This document shows positions 25,110 to 32,878 of a DNA stretch of 64,000 bases, piece after piece. The stretch spans positions 124,001-188,000 of the forward strand of contig NZ_JRKI01000023.1 in assembly GCF_000935125.1 (NCBI RefSeq). The letters are read 5' to 3'. Position numbers and translations under genes: made by a program. Positions within the stretch are counted from its first letter, which is position 1; every line of letters starts with the position of its first letter. The stretch comes from Streptomyces natalensis ATCC 27448 (lineage in GTDB: Bacteria; Actinomycetota; Actinomycetes; Streptomycetales; Streptomycetaceae). The notes below the pieces were generated by a model. It was given only the letters and a program-made list of their open reading frames with translations, was not told where the DNA came from and did not search any database.

Positions 25110-25952
25110 ATGGGTGGATACACGACGGAACCAACCGCGCTCACGGAGATCGGCACTGAGGTGCTGCCGTACGTACACCGATGGTCTGGTCCGCAAACCC
25201 CCCGGGTGGTGGTGCCCACGCCGATCTGCCGCATGGAGAACTTCCTCGGCGCAACCCACGCTGATGCGCTGCTCTCCCATGCCATCTCCCGGCAAGCGGA
25301 CTTCACCGACGGGACCGTGATGGACCCGCTGACCGGACAGCTGTCACACAAAGACCGCAACTCGCTGGTGCTACCGGCCCACAGCACGGCCTTCCACCAG
25401 TACCTCTCCGACTGCCTGCCCCAGGTCATCGAAATGCTCGGCATGGACACCACGCCGTCCCAAGCGATCACAGCCCTGACCGCACACGGAACAGACAGCT
25501 ACTTTGGCATCCACACCGATGCCACCAAGGTGCCCCACCCCGCCACAGCCGTATCAGCGATCTACTACCTGCACCGGCGCCCGCGCGGCTTCGACGGCGG
25601 GCAACTGCGCATCTACGACACCGCCGTACACGACGGTCGTGCCGGCCGCGCCGACACCTGCACGGTGATCGAACCCGACCACGACACGATCGTCTTCTTT
25701 CCCGCCAGCGCCTTCCACGAGGTGATGGTCTCCCGCTGCCCCTCCGGTCAGTTCGCCGACCATCGCTTCACCCTCACCAGCTGGATCTCCGCACCCACTA
25801 CAGCCCCCGAACCGCAGACCGCCAGTCAGGCCCTGCGCTGGATGGCGCGGGCGGCGGAACACACGCGCCCACTGCCAGGCGTCGGGCGAAACCATCACGG
25901 GGCCATCGCCGCTCCTCTCCCACCACAAACTGCCGCACGGCCGACTGTTTGA
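25110..25952 (+). CDS. 2-oxoglutarate/Fe(II)-dependent oxygenase (prolyl-4-hydroxylase-like)
   Basis: A 280-aa protein from ATG 25110; an upstream in-frame GTG at 25092 is possible, and neither has a good ribosome site. The double-stranded beta-helix iron site is intact: His135-x-Asp137 in FGIHTDAT, His203 in ASAFHEVMVS and the 2-oxoglutarate-binding Arg219 in HRFTLTSW. The N-terminal region is unlike known small-molecule hydroxylases. It is the only plus-strand gene between 16.4 and 28.3 kb, flanked by leftward lysis and recombination genes, so it is likely late-acquired cargo. A protein, peptide or nucleobase substrate cannot be told apart from sequence. Confidence 0.85.
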   Translation: MGGYTTEPTALTEIGTEVLPYVHRWSGPQTPRVVVPTPICRMENFLGATHADALLSHAISRQADFTDGTVMDPLTGQLSHKDRNSLVLPAHSTAFHQYLSDCLPQVIEMLGMDTTPSQAITALTAHGTDSYFGIHTDATKVPHPATAVSAIYYLHRRPRGFDGGQLRIYDTAVHDGRAGRADTCTVIEPDHDTIVFFPASAFHEVMVSRCPSGQFADHRFTLTSWISAPTTAPEPQTASQALRWMARAAEHTRPLPGVGRNHHGAIAAPLPPQTAARPTV

Positions 25953-25979
25953 CCGTCTGTTTAACCGGTCGGACACGCC

Positions 25980-26231
25980 TTAGCGCCCGGTGCCGTCCCC
26001 CGCCGATTCCTGCGGTACGTAGGCCGGGTTGTACTTCGCCGCCACCTTCCGGGAGGCGCCCTCGCCAAGGAAGAGGATCACCAGGAACGTAATCGCGTCC
26101 ACGGCTTGGTCATTGACGGCCACGTCAGCCACGGCGGGGATGTAGTGGCCCACTAGGACCAGGACCGCGCCCAGGGCCGTGCGGACCCGGACCGGGTTGT
26201 CCCGGATGGCATGGCGGATGAGGTCGAACAT
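25980..26231 (-). CDS. holin-like small membrane protein
   Basis: An 83-aa protein beginning MFDLIRHAIRDNPVRVRT. Two hydrophobic segments lie at about residues 18-35 and 42-58, followed by a charged tail. This is the usual plan of actinophage holins, with a short amphipathic N-terminus. It starts one base after the dNMP kinase stop and belongs to the leftward lysis group with the XhlA-like protein and endolysin. Pore formation timing endolysin release is the inferred role. Confidence 0.7.
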   Translation of the reverse strand: MFDLIRHAIRDNPVRVRTALGAVLVLVGHYIPAVADVAVNDQAVDAITFLVILFLGEGASRKVAAKYNPAYVPQESAGDGTGR

Positions 26232-26807
26232 TCAGTCTCCCAACTTGTCGATCAAAGCGCGGACGCTGGCCTGGAGGTCGGCCACCGTTCCGCCGTTACG
26301 GAGCACGTGGTCCGGCGTGATGCCGTCCAGCTCCGTTTCCGAGTCGTGTTCACCGGCCTGTCCCGCCAGGCCCGCCCCTGGCCGCTCCACGCGAACGACC
26401 ACGGCCCCCTCGGCCCGGAGGGCGGTCAGCTCGTTGGCGTATCGCACGTCCGTGACGATGCACGGCAGGTTCCATTCCGTCCCCTGGCGGACCTGGGCCT
26501 GAACGGGTCGGACCCAGAAGTCCGGGTCTCGGTCCCGGATGGCTTGGCCGTACTCCTGGAGGAGTCGCCGGACCTCGGGTAGCGCCTTGGCCCCTTCCCA
26601 TCCGCCGTGGTCCTCCAGGGCGTCCACCAGGTGGTAGTCCTCGTAGCAACAGCACGAATGCACCAGGGGGTTAAGGCGGGTGAGTGCTGCCTTCAGCTCG
26701 TCGGCGAACGCCAGACGGGTGTAGGCGGCGTGCCGGCCGAATTCGGAGGCCGCGGTGTCCTTGCCGGACCGGGCTTTGCCGATGAGTGCGATGTGGGGAG
26801 GGGACAG
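26232..26807 (-). CDS. deoxynucleoside monophosphate kinase, apparent CTG start
   Basis: A 191-aa P-loop kinase: HIALIGKARSGKDTAA at the N-terminus, FADELKAALTRLNP, and the acidic base segment PCIVTDVRYANELTALR. These match phage dNMP kinases that supply dNTP precursors. No ATG, GTG or TTG precedes the P-loop at a sensible distance. A CTG at 26807 gives MSPPHIALIGKA, the expected N-terminus, with GGAGGA only 3 nt upstream. Element copy 5 and a GC hairpin (26825-26840) lie just upstream. It is immediately followed by the holin gene. Confidence 0.8.
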   Translation of the reverse strand: MSPPHIALIGKARSGKDTAASEFGRHAAYTRLAFADELKAALTRLNPLVHSCCCYEDYHLVDALEDHGGWEGAKALPEVRRLLQEYGQAIRDRDPDFWVRPVQAQVRQGTEWNLPCIVTDVRYANELTALRAEGAVVVRVERPGAGLAGQAGEHDSETELDGITPDHVLRNGGTVADLQASVRALIDKLGD

Positions 26808-26824
26808 GGGTCCTCCAGGCGTTG

Positions 26825-26840
26825 CGCGCCCTGGGGCGCG
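26825..26840. other. short GC hairpin before dNMP kinase gene
   Basis: CGCGCC pairs with GGCGCG across CTGG. As at copy 3, a hairpin stands between the repeated element and the gene. Confidence 0.5.
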
Positions 26841-26855
26841 GGGTGTTTGTCGTTG

Positions 26856-26878
26856 TGCACTGGGGGTCGTTACACGGC
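26856..26878 (-). promoter_or_regulatory. early repeated element, copy 5 (upstream of dNMP kinase)
   Basis: Plus strand TGCACTGGGGGTCGTTACAC then GGC. It has GTTACA in place of GTGACA and overlaps the 3' end of the XhlA-like gene. Confidence 0.65.
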
Positions 26879-27115
26879 GCCTGTGGCCTTCAGGGCTGCC
26901 GCGATCAGGGTTCCGGCGGAGGTGAGGGCCGCCACGGGCAGGGCGTAGCGCCACCGCTCCAGGCCCCGGAGTCGGGTTTCGTGGTCGGTCAGGGTCTGGG
27001 TCACTGCTTCGTGGGTCTGGGACAGGCTCCGTACATCGCCCCGCAGCGCCACCAGCTCGTCATAGATTTCGCGGGCTCCGATGGTGACGCCGCCCAGCTC
27101 GTCACGCTGGCTCAC
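26870..27115 (-). CDS. XhlA-like coiled-coil/TM lysis accessory protein
   Basis: An 81-aa protein. Residues about 15-55 are a coiled coil (EIYDELVALRGDVRSLSQTHEAV, HETRLRGLERW). One C-terminal TM segment follows (LPVAALTSAGTLIAAAL). This is the plan of XhlA/haemolysin-type phage membrane proteins found between endolysin and holin genes. It begins 8 bp after the endolysin stop. Confidence 0.65.
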   Translation of the reverse strand: MSQRDELGGVTIGAREIYDELVALRGDVRSLSQTHEAVTQTLTDHETRLRGLERWRYALPVAALTSAGTLIAAALKATGAV

Positions 27116-27122
27116 GTCTGTC

Positions 27123-28178
27123 TCATCCCTTCACGGTGAACCCGTGCTTTGTGCTCAGGAGGCGGAGCGACGCGATTCCGGGGATGCCGTCCGGCGGGCC
27201 GCCGACGCGGGCCCGCTTCTGCCAGTTCGCGTACGCGATGCGCGTCATGGATCCGAACGCGCCATCGCACCAACGGCTGTCCAACAGGCCCTCCGCCTTC
27301 AACGCCGCCTCCACATGCCGCACGTCGGCCGGGTAGGTGGTGCCGCCCTGGCTCAGGCCGGGGTCACGGACGGCCGCCGCGCGGATGTGGGACAGGGACA
27401 CCATCGGCTTGGACTTGGCCGGGGGCTTGGCGCCCTTGTCCGGGATGCTGATCTTGTCGCCGGGGTGGATCAGGTCCTGGTTCTTGATCTGGGGGTTGAT
27501 CGCCAGAAGGGCCGCGAGGGACACCCCAGCGGAGGCCGCGATCTTGCCGAGGGTCTGGCCGGCCTTCACCGTCACGGTCTTGGCCTTGCCCGAACCGGAG
27601 TGGGAGCCGCCCGTGGTGGGGCCGGAGGCTGTCGCCTTGTAGGTGAACCCGGCCTTCCCCTTCAGGGCCGGGTCCGCCGTCGTCACGCCCTCCGCATAGC
27701 GAGGGAGGCCGTAGCCATGAACATACGCGTCGCGGCGCCTGCGGCGCTTGAGGTACACGCCGTCTCCCTCGGCGCTCCCGTTGGCGTTGGTGTTGCCCTC
27801 CACGGTCGTGATGTACGTGGAGTCGTAGGCCACGACGATGCCCGTGTGGGAGTTCGCCGACCGCCCATAGATCACCTGGGCGCCGATGGCCGGGTATGTC
27901 GAGTACCGGCCCTTGGACTTGAACCAGTCGCAGGCCGTCCACACGGACGCTGTCACCGGGAAGAGAGAGGCCACCTCGGCCTCCCGCGCGCACCAGCTCA
28001 CGAACGTGGCGCACCATGCCTGATTCTGGGACCACTCCAGGCCCGGCACAGCCGGGCTGTAGCGCTGATGGTTGTTCCAGTGGCCACCGCTGAATCCTTC
28101 GCGGTAGCCGATTTCTCCGCGCGCTATGCGGATCACGTCTGCGGCCTTGCCCAAGCCGTCCTCCTTGTTGTGCTGCAT
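27123..28178 (-). CDS. endolysin: CHAP-like peptidase, LysM and C-terminal wall-binding domain
   Basis: A 351-aa lysin. The N-terminal CHAP-like domain (residues about 10-165) has the catalytic Cys56 in QNQAWCATFVSWC and His in ANSHTGIVVAY. A LysM domain follows (TVKAGQTLGKIAASAGVSLA, NQDLIHPGDKISIP, about residues 200-245). The last 80 residues (YPADVRHVEAALKAEGLLD, GIPGIASLRLLSTKHGF) resemble a peptidoglycan-binding domain. It has no signal peptide, consistent with holin-dependent release. It faces a divergent plus-strand moron across 131 bp containing a perfect palindrome. Confidence 0.87.
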   Translation of the reverse strand: MQHNKEDGLGKAADVIRIARGEIGYREGFSGGHWNNHQRYSPAVPGLEWSQNQAWCATFVSWCAREAEVASLFPVTASVWTACDWFKSKGRYSTYPAIGAQVIYGRSANSHTGIVVAYDSTYITTVEGNTNANGSAEGDGVYLKRRRRRDAYVHGYGLPRYAEGVTTADPALKGKAGFTYKATASGPTTGGSHSGSGKAKTVTVKAGQTLGKIAASAGVSLAALLAINPQIKNQDLIHPGDKISIPDKGAKPPAKSKPMVSLSHIRAAAVRDPGLSQGGTTYPADVRHVEAALKAEGLLDSRWCDGAFGSMTRIAYANWQKRARVGGPPDGIPGIASLRLLSTKHGFTVKG

Positions 28179-28240
28179 GGAACCCCGGCCGACCGGCCCG
28201 GGGCGAATGGGTGAGCTGTTTCCTCCGCCTGCCTGACGGA

Positions 28241-28256
28241 AGGTAACCGGTTACCT
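28241..28256. promoter_or_regulatory. perfect 16-bp palindrome, candidate operator
   Basis: AGGTAACCGGTTACCT is fully self-complementary and lies 54 nt before the plus-strand gene at 28310 and 63 nt before the divergent endolysin start. It lacks a loop, so it is more like a dimeric repressor site than a terminator. Confidence 0.55.
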
Positions 28257-28309
28257 GCGCTGGGTAAGCTGAACTGCGGTGCAATCTGAGATCGTCAGGA
28301 GGAGTTGAC

Positions 28310-28600
28310 ATGAGTCAAAAGCAGCCCGGGAACGAGGGACTGGTCACCATCCCGGCAACCGAGGTCAGTAAGCAGGACCTCGGCACGTTGTCTTTGGAGT
28401 ACCGGGACGGTGTGCCGGTGCTGAAGCTGAGCGAGGGGACGGCAGCCCCCGCTCACCTCGCCGTTGTGGACAGTTCAGGGAACACGGTTGCGTCCTATAC
28501 GGCGACCATGGCCCCCAAGAAGAGGTCCGATTTTGACAACTACGTCGCCTTGGGCGACTCCTTCGCCGCAGGCCCAACGATCGACATCAATCGGGCCTGA
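28310..28600 (+). CDS. small hypothetical protein ending in a GDS-box-like segment
   Basis: A 96-aa protein with an excellent ribosome site (AGGAGGAG, 5-6 nt before ATG 28310). The middle is beta-rich. The C-terminus NYVALGDSFAAGPTIDINRA strongly resembles the first block of SGNH/GDSL hydrolases (YVALGDSxAAGP), but the rest of that family is absent, so it is either a remnant fused to another N-terminus or a chance likeness. It is a plus-strand moron beside the lysis genes. Confidence 0.6.
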   Translation: MSQKQPGNEGLVTIPATEVSKQDLGTLSLEYRDGVPVLKLSEGTAAPAHLAVVDSSGNTVASYTATMAPKKRSDFDNYVALGDSFAAGPTIDINRA

Positions 28601-28783
28601 AATTGGCTGCCTTGGCCTGCTGCTGACTCAAACGCTCCTCAGGCCAGGCAGTTCCCTTGGCTGGAGCTTTGAGATGCCCCGCCAGTAGTGTCCGGCGGGT
28701 CCTGCGGCTCGGAAATGTTGGCCGGTAGGCGCCGTGCGAGCTGGGTAGCGATGCGGCGCAACCGCCCAGACGAGGAGGACACG

Positions 28784-29005
28784 ATGGAGAAGGCTGATCT
28801 TTACGCGTTGGACCTCTCGCGCGTGAGGTGGGAGAAGTCGTCCTTCAGCGAAGGATTGGACAACTGCGTCGAGGTGGCGCAGCTGCCTGGTGGCGCGGTC
28901 GCGGTGCGCGACTCCAAGAACCCCCACCGTAAGGCGCTGCGCTTCACAGCAGCCGAATGGTCCGCGTTCCGCAGCGGCATCGAAGCAGGTGAACTGCCGG
29001 GCTGA
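28784..29005 (+). CDS. DUF397 domain protein
   Basis: A 73-aa protein from ATG 28784 with GAGGAGG upstream. It is a plain match to DUF397: WEKSSFSEGLDNCVEVA, GAVAVRDSKNP and ALRFTAAEWSAF. These small actinobacterial proteins usually lie beside an XRE regulator gene in abundant Streptomyces pairs. No such regulator is adjacent here, so it is an orphan. It is on the plus strand between endolysin and tail genes. Confidence 0.88.
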   Translation: MEKADLYALDLSRVRWEKSSFSEGLDNCVEVAQLPGGAVAVRDSKNPHRKALRFTAAEWSAFRSGIEAGELPG

Positions 29006-29075
29006 GCGCCCCAGTCACCACGAACGCCGACGGGCTCAGTGCCAGATGGTCGGCACCGGACCCGTCGGACAGCGC

Positions 29076-29777
29076 CTACGATGCGACGCCGCACATGCGC
29101 TGAACGCACGCCCACACGGTAGACGACGTCTTGGCGCGTGCCTGGAGCTTGATTTCCGGGTGCTGCCCGAACTCGTAATTGGGGATCTTGAACGTGGCCT
29201 GGATCGGCTTGTTGTGGGTCCCGGAGGCCATGACCTGGCCATCCACCGTGATGCGCATATCTCCGCCGTTGCCGTTTCCCACAGCTTGGGCGAACACCTC
29301 CAAGCGCGGGTGTTGGGCCTCTGGCCATGCCACCTGGAGGTCCGTCCAGGACGTGGAGCTGGTGGACGGCCAGTTGGTGGGCTGGGCCGGGCTCATGGGG
29401 ATGGGCAGGTGAGGGCGGGCCAGGCCCCCGGCCACCACGTCCTCTGAGAGGAGTTCGTGGCCCTGGGCGTCCTTGATGCGGAACGCTTGGGCCTGTCCCC
29501 CGGTGGTGGTGCCGTTCCAGACCGAAAGGGCCACGCTGCCGTCCCGGCGCCGGACGACCAGGGCATGTTCCCCTGCGATGGGCCCGACCTCGCCCACGCG
29601 GAAGGTTTCCGCGCCGCCCGGCTGCTTGACGGACAGGCCGCCGCCCTCGCCGATCTTCACGTCTCCGTGCATGATCTGGTTGAGTGCCGGCCGACGGTTG
29701 GCCGCTGTCGTCAGGGCGCGCAACTCCTGTTCCAGGCGCCGGAGTCGGTCGTTGATGTCCTGAGGGATGGTCGCCAC
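29076..29777 (-). CDS. minor tail / tail-tip protein
   Basis: A 233-aa protein from GTG 29777. It begins with a short helix (INDRLRRLEQELRALTTAANRR), typical of phage fibre attachment helices. A beta-rich region follows (FRVGEVGPIAGEHALVVRRRDGSVALSV), repeated in the style of tail fibre stems. It ends the leftward tail operon; its start overlaps the stop of the upstream tail gene. Receptor binding is inferred. Confidence 0.65.
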   Translation of the reverse strand: MATIPQDINDRLRRLEQELRALTTAANRRPALNQIMHGDVKIGEGGGLSVKQPGGAETFRVGEVGPIAGEHALVVRRRDGSVALSVWNGTTTGGQAQAFRIKDAQGHELLSEDVVAGGLARPHLPIPMSPAQPTNWPSTSSTSWTDLQVAWPEAQHPRLEVFAQAVGNGNGGDMRITVDGQVMASGTHNKPIQATFKIPNYEFGQHPEIKLQARAKTSSTVWACVQRMCGVAS

Positions 29778-30874
29778 TATGCAGCCTCCAAGTACAGCTC
29801 CACGGATTCCTGCTGTCCGCGCTGGGCCGGGGTCACGTGCAGCCCCACCACGCGGTAGTCCGCGTCCAGGCCATCGGAGAACCAGGTGTCCCGGATGCGC
29901 AGGCGAACGGCGGAGCCGATGAGCGCGGGCGTCACCTGTCCGTCCAGCCGGGTCCGGATGGACGGGATGACCACGGGGTCCTTGGCGCGGGCCAGGTCCG
30001 CCTTCGCGTGCTCGTTGAGCGTGGTCAGCTTCTCCACGGTGTTGTAGTCGCTGGAGCCGTCCAGCCGGGGCCATCCGGCTTTCAGCTTCTCCGGGTAGGA
30101 CCAGAGCGTGGACATGATCGGGTTGGACTGATCCGCCTGGTTCTGGTTGTCGGTGGCGCCACGGCTCTGCCAGGTGTTGGCCATGCCGGTGGCGTCCTGG
30201 GGCCAGGAGTAGTTCAGGACGTTGCCCGGGTAGGTCAGCATGACCGGCGCGGCCCCTGCCGTGATCGTGGGGTATCCGAGCTGGAGCCGCTTCACGCGCT
30301 CCCCGGTCGCCGCCTCACGGTAGACCTGGACCCGCCACTCAAAGCCGTTCTCGACTGCCGCCAGGCGGTCCAAGGCCTCCCGGACCCGGGTGGCGTCGAA
30401 CCGCGAATAGGTGCGGTCCCGCCGCACGCCGGACGTCTTGCTGTAGTCGATGCGGATGCCAATGTCTCCGCCTTCTTGGTCCGTGGCGTACGTGGCCAGG
30501 TCCCGGGCGATGTCGAACTGGTCCATCTGCTGGGCCTCCAGGGTGTCCCGGAGGATGGCGTGGTCCCAGAAGGAGTCAAAGGTGGCCGCTTGGATGGCTA
30601 CCGTTACGGCGCCTCTGTCGTCCACGGCCGGGGTCATGGTCCATACGATTCCGCCCCACCACAGGTCAGGGCCGCGCTCCACCCACAGGGCGGTGCGACC
30701 GGGAACCACTGCCTTCTTCACGCGGGCGGCTATCTCCGCGTCCGGTACCGGGATCGTGCCGGACAGGGCGCCGGTCTTGCCTATGTAGTCGTCGAACGTG
30801 ACGCCTTGGACGGGGAGCTGGTCCAGGGTCTGGTCTGTGCGCAGGTCCGCGAACAGAAACCGGTACTGCGACAG
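29777..30874 (-). CDS. ReqiPepy6 Gp37-like minor tail protein
   Basis: A 365-aa protein resembling the Gp37-like siphovirus family placed after the distal tail protein (SQYRFLFADLRTDQTLDQLPVQGVTFDDYIG, WWGGIVWTMTP, DSFWDHAILRDT). The reading frame has no ATG, GTG or TTG near its start: AAGGAG is followed by CTAAAC-GTC-CTG, so the CTG at 30874 is the likely start. It probably forms part of the tail-tip hub. It starts 14 bp after the upstream gene. Confidence 0.75.
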   Translation of the reverse strand: MSQYRFLFADLRTDQTLDQLPVQGVTFDDYIGKTGALSGTIPVPDAEIAARVKKAVVPGRTALWVERGPDLWWGGIVWTMTPAVDDRGAVTVAIQAATFDSFWDHAILRDTLEAQQMDQFDIARDLATYATDQEGGDIGIRIDYSKTSGVRRDRTYSRFDATRVREALDRLAAVENGFEWRVQVYREAATGERVKRLQLGYPTITAGAAPVMLTYPGNVLNYSWPQDATGMANTWQSRGATDNQNQADQSNPIMSTLWSYPEKLKAGWPRLDGSSDYNTVEKLTTLNEHAKADLARAKDPVVIPSIRTRLDGQVTPALIGSAVRLRIRDTWFSDGLDADYRVVGLHVTPAQRGQQESVELYLEAA

Positions 30875-30888
30875 GACGTTTAGCTCCT

Positions 30889-31962
30889 TTAGAGAATGTA
30901 GGTGGGCGTGATGCGGATGACGTTGCCCTTGGTGAGGGTTCCGTTGGGGGCCCAGGTGCGGATCACGACCGTGCCGCTGGGGCTGATGCGGCATCCGCCG
31001 TCGGCGTAGCCGTCGCACGCGATGGCCTCCACGTCGCGGGCGGGGCGGAACCCGGGCGGGATGGTGACGATCGTTTCGTCGGCGATGTTGCCGGAGCTGT
31101 TCGCCGTGATGGGCGCCCCGGTCCGCTCGACTTCAAGGAAGAGGTGGACCAGGCCGCAGGTCTTCTTGGCCTCGAACGCCAAGACCTTCCAGCCGGATTG
31201 CACGGCGGAGTAGGCCGTGGACTTCTCGACCTGGGCCGTGAACCGCTGGTCGGTCGCCAGGGTCTTGGCGCCTTTCCGGTACAGGCTCACGTCTCCCAGC
31301 TCTAGGCGGCCGGAGTAGCCGAGGCGGACGACCGGCTCCCAGTCGGTGCCGTTGGAGCGCTCCAGGACGCCGCCGTAGTCGCGCCACTGTCCGGCGTAGG
31401 ACGCGGGGGTGTTGCCCACCGCGATGCCGCCGACGGCCACCGCGTAGTCCCGGCGGTCAGCCACGCCCGTGGACCAGTTGATCCCGCCCGTGCCGGAGGA
31501 TGCCCCGGCCGGGACGGTCACCTCCCACAGGACCACAGCGGCCCCGGTGACCGTCGGCGCCGTGGGCGCGGCGGCCGGGTCGCCCTGGACCACCTCCAGG
31601 ACGGCCTTCTCCTCCCCCGACGAGTCGTAGGGGTCGTCATAGACCCGCAGCGCCACCACGTCGATACGCGGGAACTGCGCGTCCCCCGGAGTGAACGTCA
31701 CCGACTCCGGGGCAGTAATCGCCACCGGATAGGCGCCCTGGGGGCCGCTGCCCTGGATGACGGCGCGGCCCACGCCCACGGTGGCCTCCATCTCCCCGGC
31801 GGACACCAGGGCGAACGGGCTGCCACCGGGGACCACTCCGGAGCGCGCCGACAGCTCCCCAGCGGGCGCGAACGTCCCGATCGGGACCACGCGGGTGTCC
31901 TCGCGGGTCTGGCCCCCACCGTCCGGTCCTCGAGTAACGAGCCATCCACTACGAACCGTCAC
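30889..31962 (-). CDS. minor tail protein
   Basis: A 357-aa protein, mostly beta structure. The N-terminal 120 residues (GTFAPAGELSARSGVVPGG, EATVGVGRAVIQG, FPRIDVVALRVYD) match the recurrent actinophage tail protein with an N-terminal domain before a variable stem. The C-terminal part (FLEVERTGAPITA, NVIRITPTYIL) is a separate beta domain with a Cys pair. It lies between the Dit-like and Gp37-like genes. A receptor-binding or baseplate-spike role is inferred from position. Confidence 0.7.
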   Translation of the reverse strand: MTVRSGWLVTRGPDGGGQTREDTRVVPIGTFAPAGELSARSGVVPGGSPFALVSAGEMEATVGVGRAVIQGSGPQGAYPVAITAPESVTFTPGDAQFPRIDVVALRVYDDPYDSSGEEKAVLEVVQGDPAAAPTAPTVTGAAVVLWEVTVPAGASSGTGGINWSTGVADRRDYAVAVGGIAVGNTPASYAGQWRDYGGVLERSNGTDWEPVVRLGYSGRLELGDVSLYRKGAKTLATDQRFTAQVEKSTAYSAVQSGWKVLAFEAKKTCGLVHLFLEVERTGAPITANSSGNIADETIVTIPPGFRPARDVEAIACDGYADGGCRISPSGTVVIRTWAPNGTLTKGNVIRITPTYIL

Positions 31963-31980
31963 AGCCGGCCCACCTCTCTG

Positions 31981-32877
31981 CTACCAAAATGCGTGGCGCC
32001 ACCGGACCGTCACCGATGCGCGCGGGTCGTACGCGGCCATGTCCGCGCGAAATGCCATGGGGGTGGAGCCGGGTTCGACGGTGAATGCCTCCTCCGGCAC
32101 GGAGGCCCGGGTGGCCGTGTAGAGGCGAGAGGCCGCACCGTTGAGGACGACCGTTCCGGCAGCACAGTCCACGGTGAGCGTGTCGCGCTCCGCCAACGTG
32201 ATGTCGTACTCCAGCACCAGGCCGCTATGCGTCTGCACCAGGGATGGGCGGACGACCGGGCCCCGGAACTCCACGACGGGATGGGCCGGGGCGTCCCCGG
32301 CGTTCACGACGTTGAGGGTGCCGGCGGACCCGGCGTGCCCCCAATCCAGAGGCCATTCCAGACCGCCGCCCCAGTCCAGGCCGGGTTCCCCCTCCGGGAG
32401 TCCGACCCGGGCCCGGCTCTCCCTGACGGAGTAGCGGCGCGGGTCGGAGCACTCCCACACCAGGGAACCGGAGGGCTCCCCCTTGGTGTACTGGCGGTCC
32501 GCAGGGAGAAGGCGACGGATGACGCGCCCGCGCATCATCCGCCGGGCTCCGGCGAGTTGGACCACCAGCTCCCGTTCCTCCTGCCCCAGCGCGGTGGCCG
32601 CTCGGAGCTGGTTCAAGATGCCGGGGAAGTCGTCCGGGTCGTCCGGGAGAATGGAGAAATCCCACTGGAGGACGCGGGAGCCGGCCAGCATCTGGCCGAG
32701 CCATACGCCGTGTTGTCCCGGCATGGCCACGTTGGCCACATCGGCGTCCGGGAGGTCATCCCAGCCAGTCAGCCGCTCGCCGACGAACGGTGTCTCTTCC
32801 CCCAACAGCAGGTTGCTGTATTGGATTTGGCCGTCCTGAGTTATCAGGCGGTCGGCCGTCCGCAGATGCGGCGCCAA
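31981..32877 (-). CDS. distal tail protein (Dit-like)
   Basis: A 298-aa protein directly after the tape measure gene. The N-terminal strand pair and loop (LLLGEETPFVGERLTGWDDL, GVWLGQMLAGSRVLQWDF) fit the siphovirus tail-component/Dit fold. A C-terminal galectin-like beta domain follows (LVLEYDITLAERDTLTVDC, VTVRWRHAFW). It would form the hexameric ring at the tail tip linking tube and baseplate. Confidence 0.78.
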   Translation of the reverse strand: MAPHLRTADRLITQDGQIQYSNLLLGEETPFVGERLTGWDDLPDADVANVAMPGQHGVWLGQMLAGSRVLQWDFSILPDDPDDFPGILNQLRAATALGQEERELVVQLAGARRMMRGRVIRRLLPADRQYTKGEPSGSLVWECSDPRRYSVRESRARVGLPEGEPGLDWGGGLEWPLDWGHAGSAGTLNVVNAGDAPAHPVVEFRGPVVRPSLVQTHSGLVLEYDITLAERDTLTVDCAAGTVVLNGAASRLYTATRASVPEEAFTVEPGSTPMAFRADMAAYDPRASVTVRWRHAFW

Positions 32878-32878
32878 A

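Noticed and set aside
24978..25295. Minus-strand frame ending ...SDWPWYLDE
   Set aside because: The C-terminal 35 residues look protein-like, but no start codon precedes them without running antisense through the oxygenase gene.
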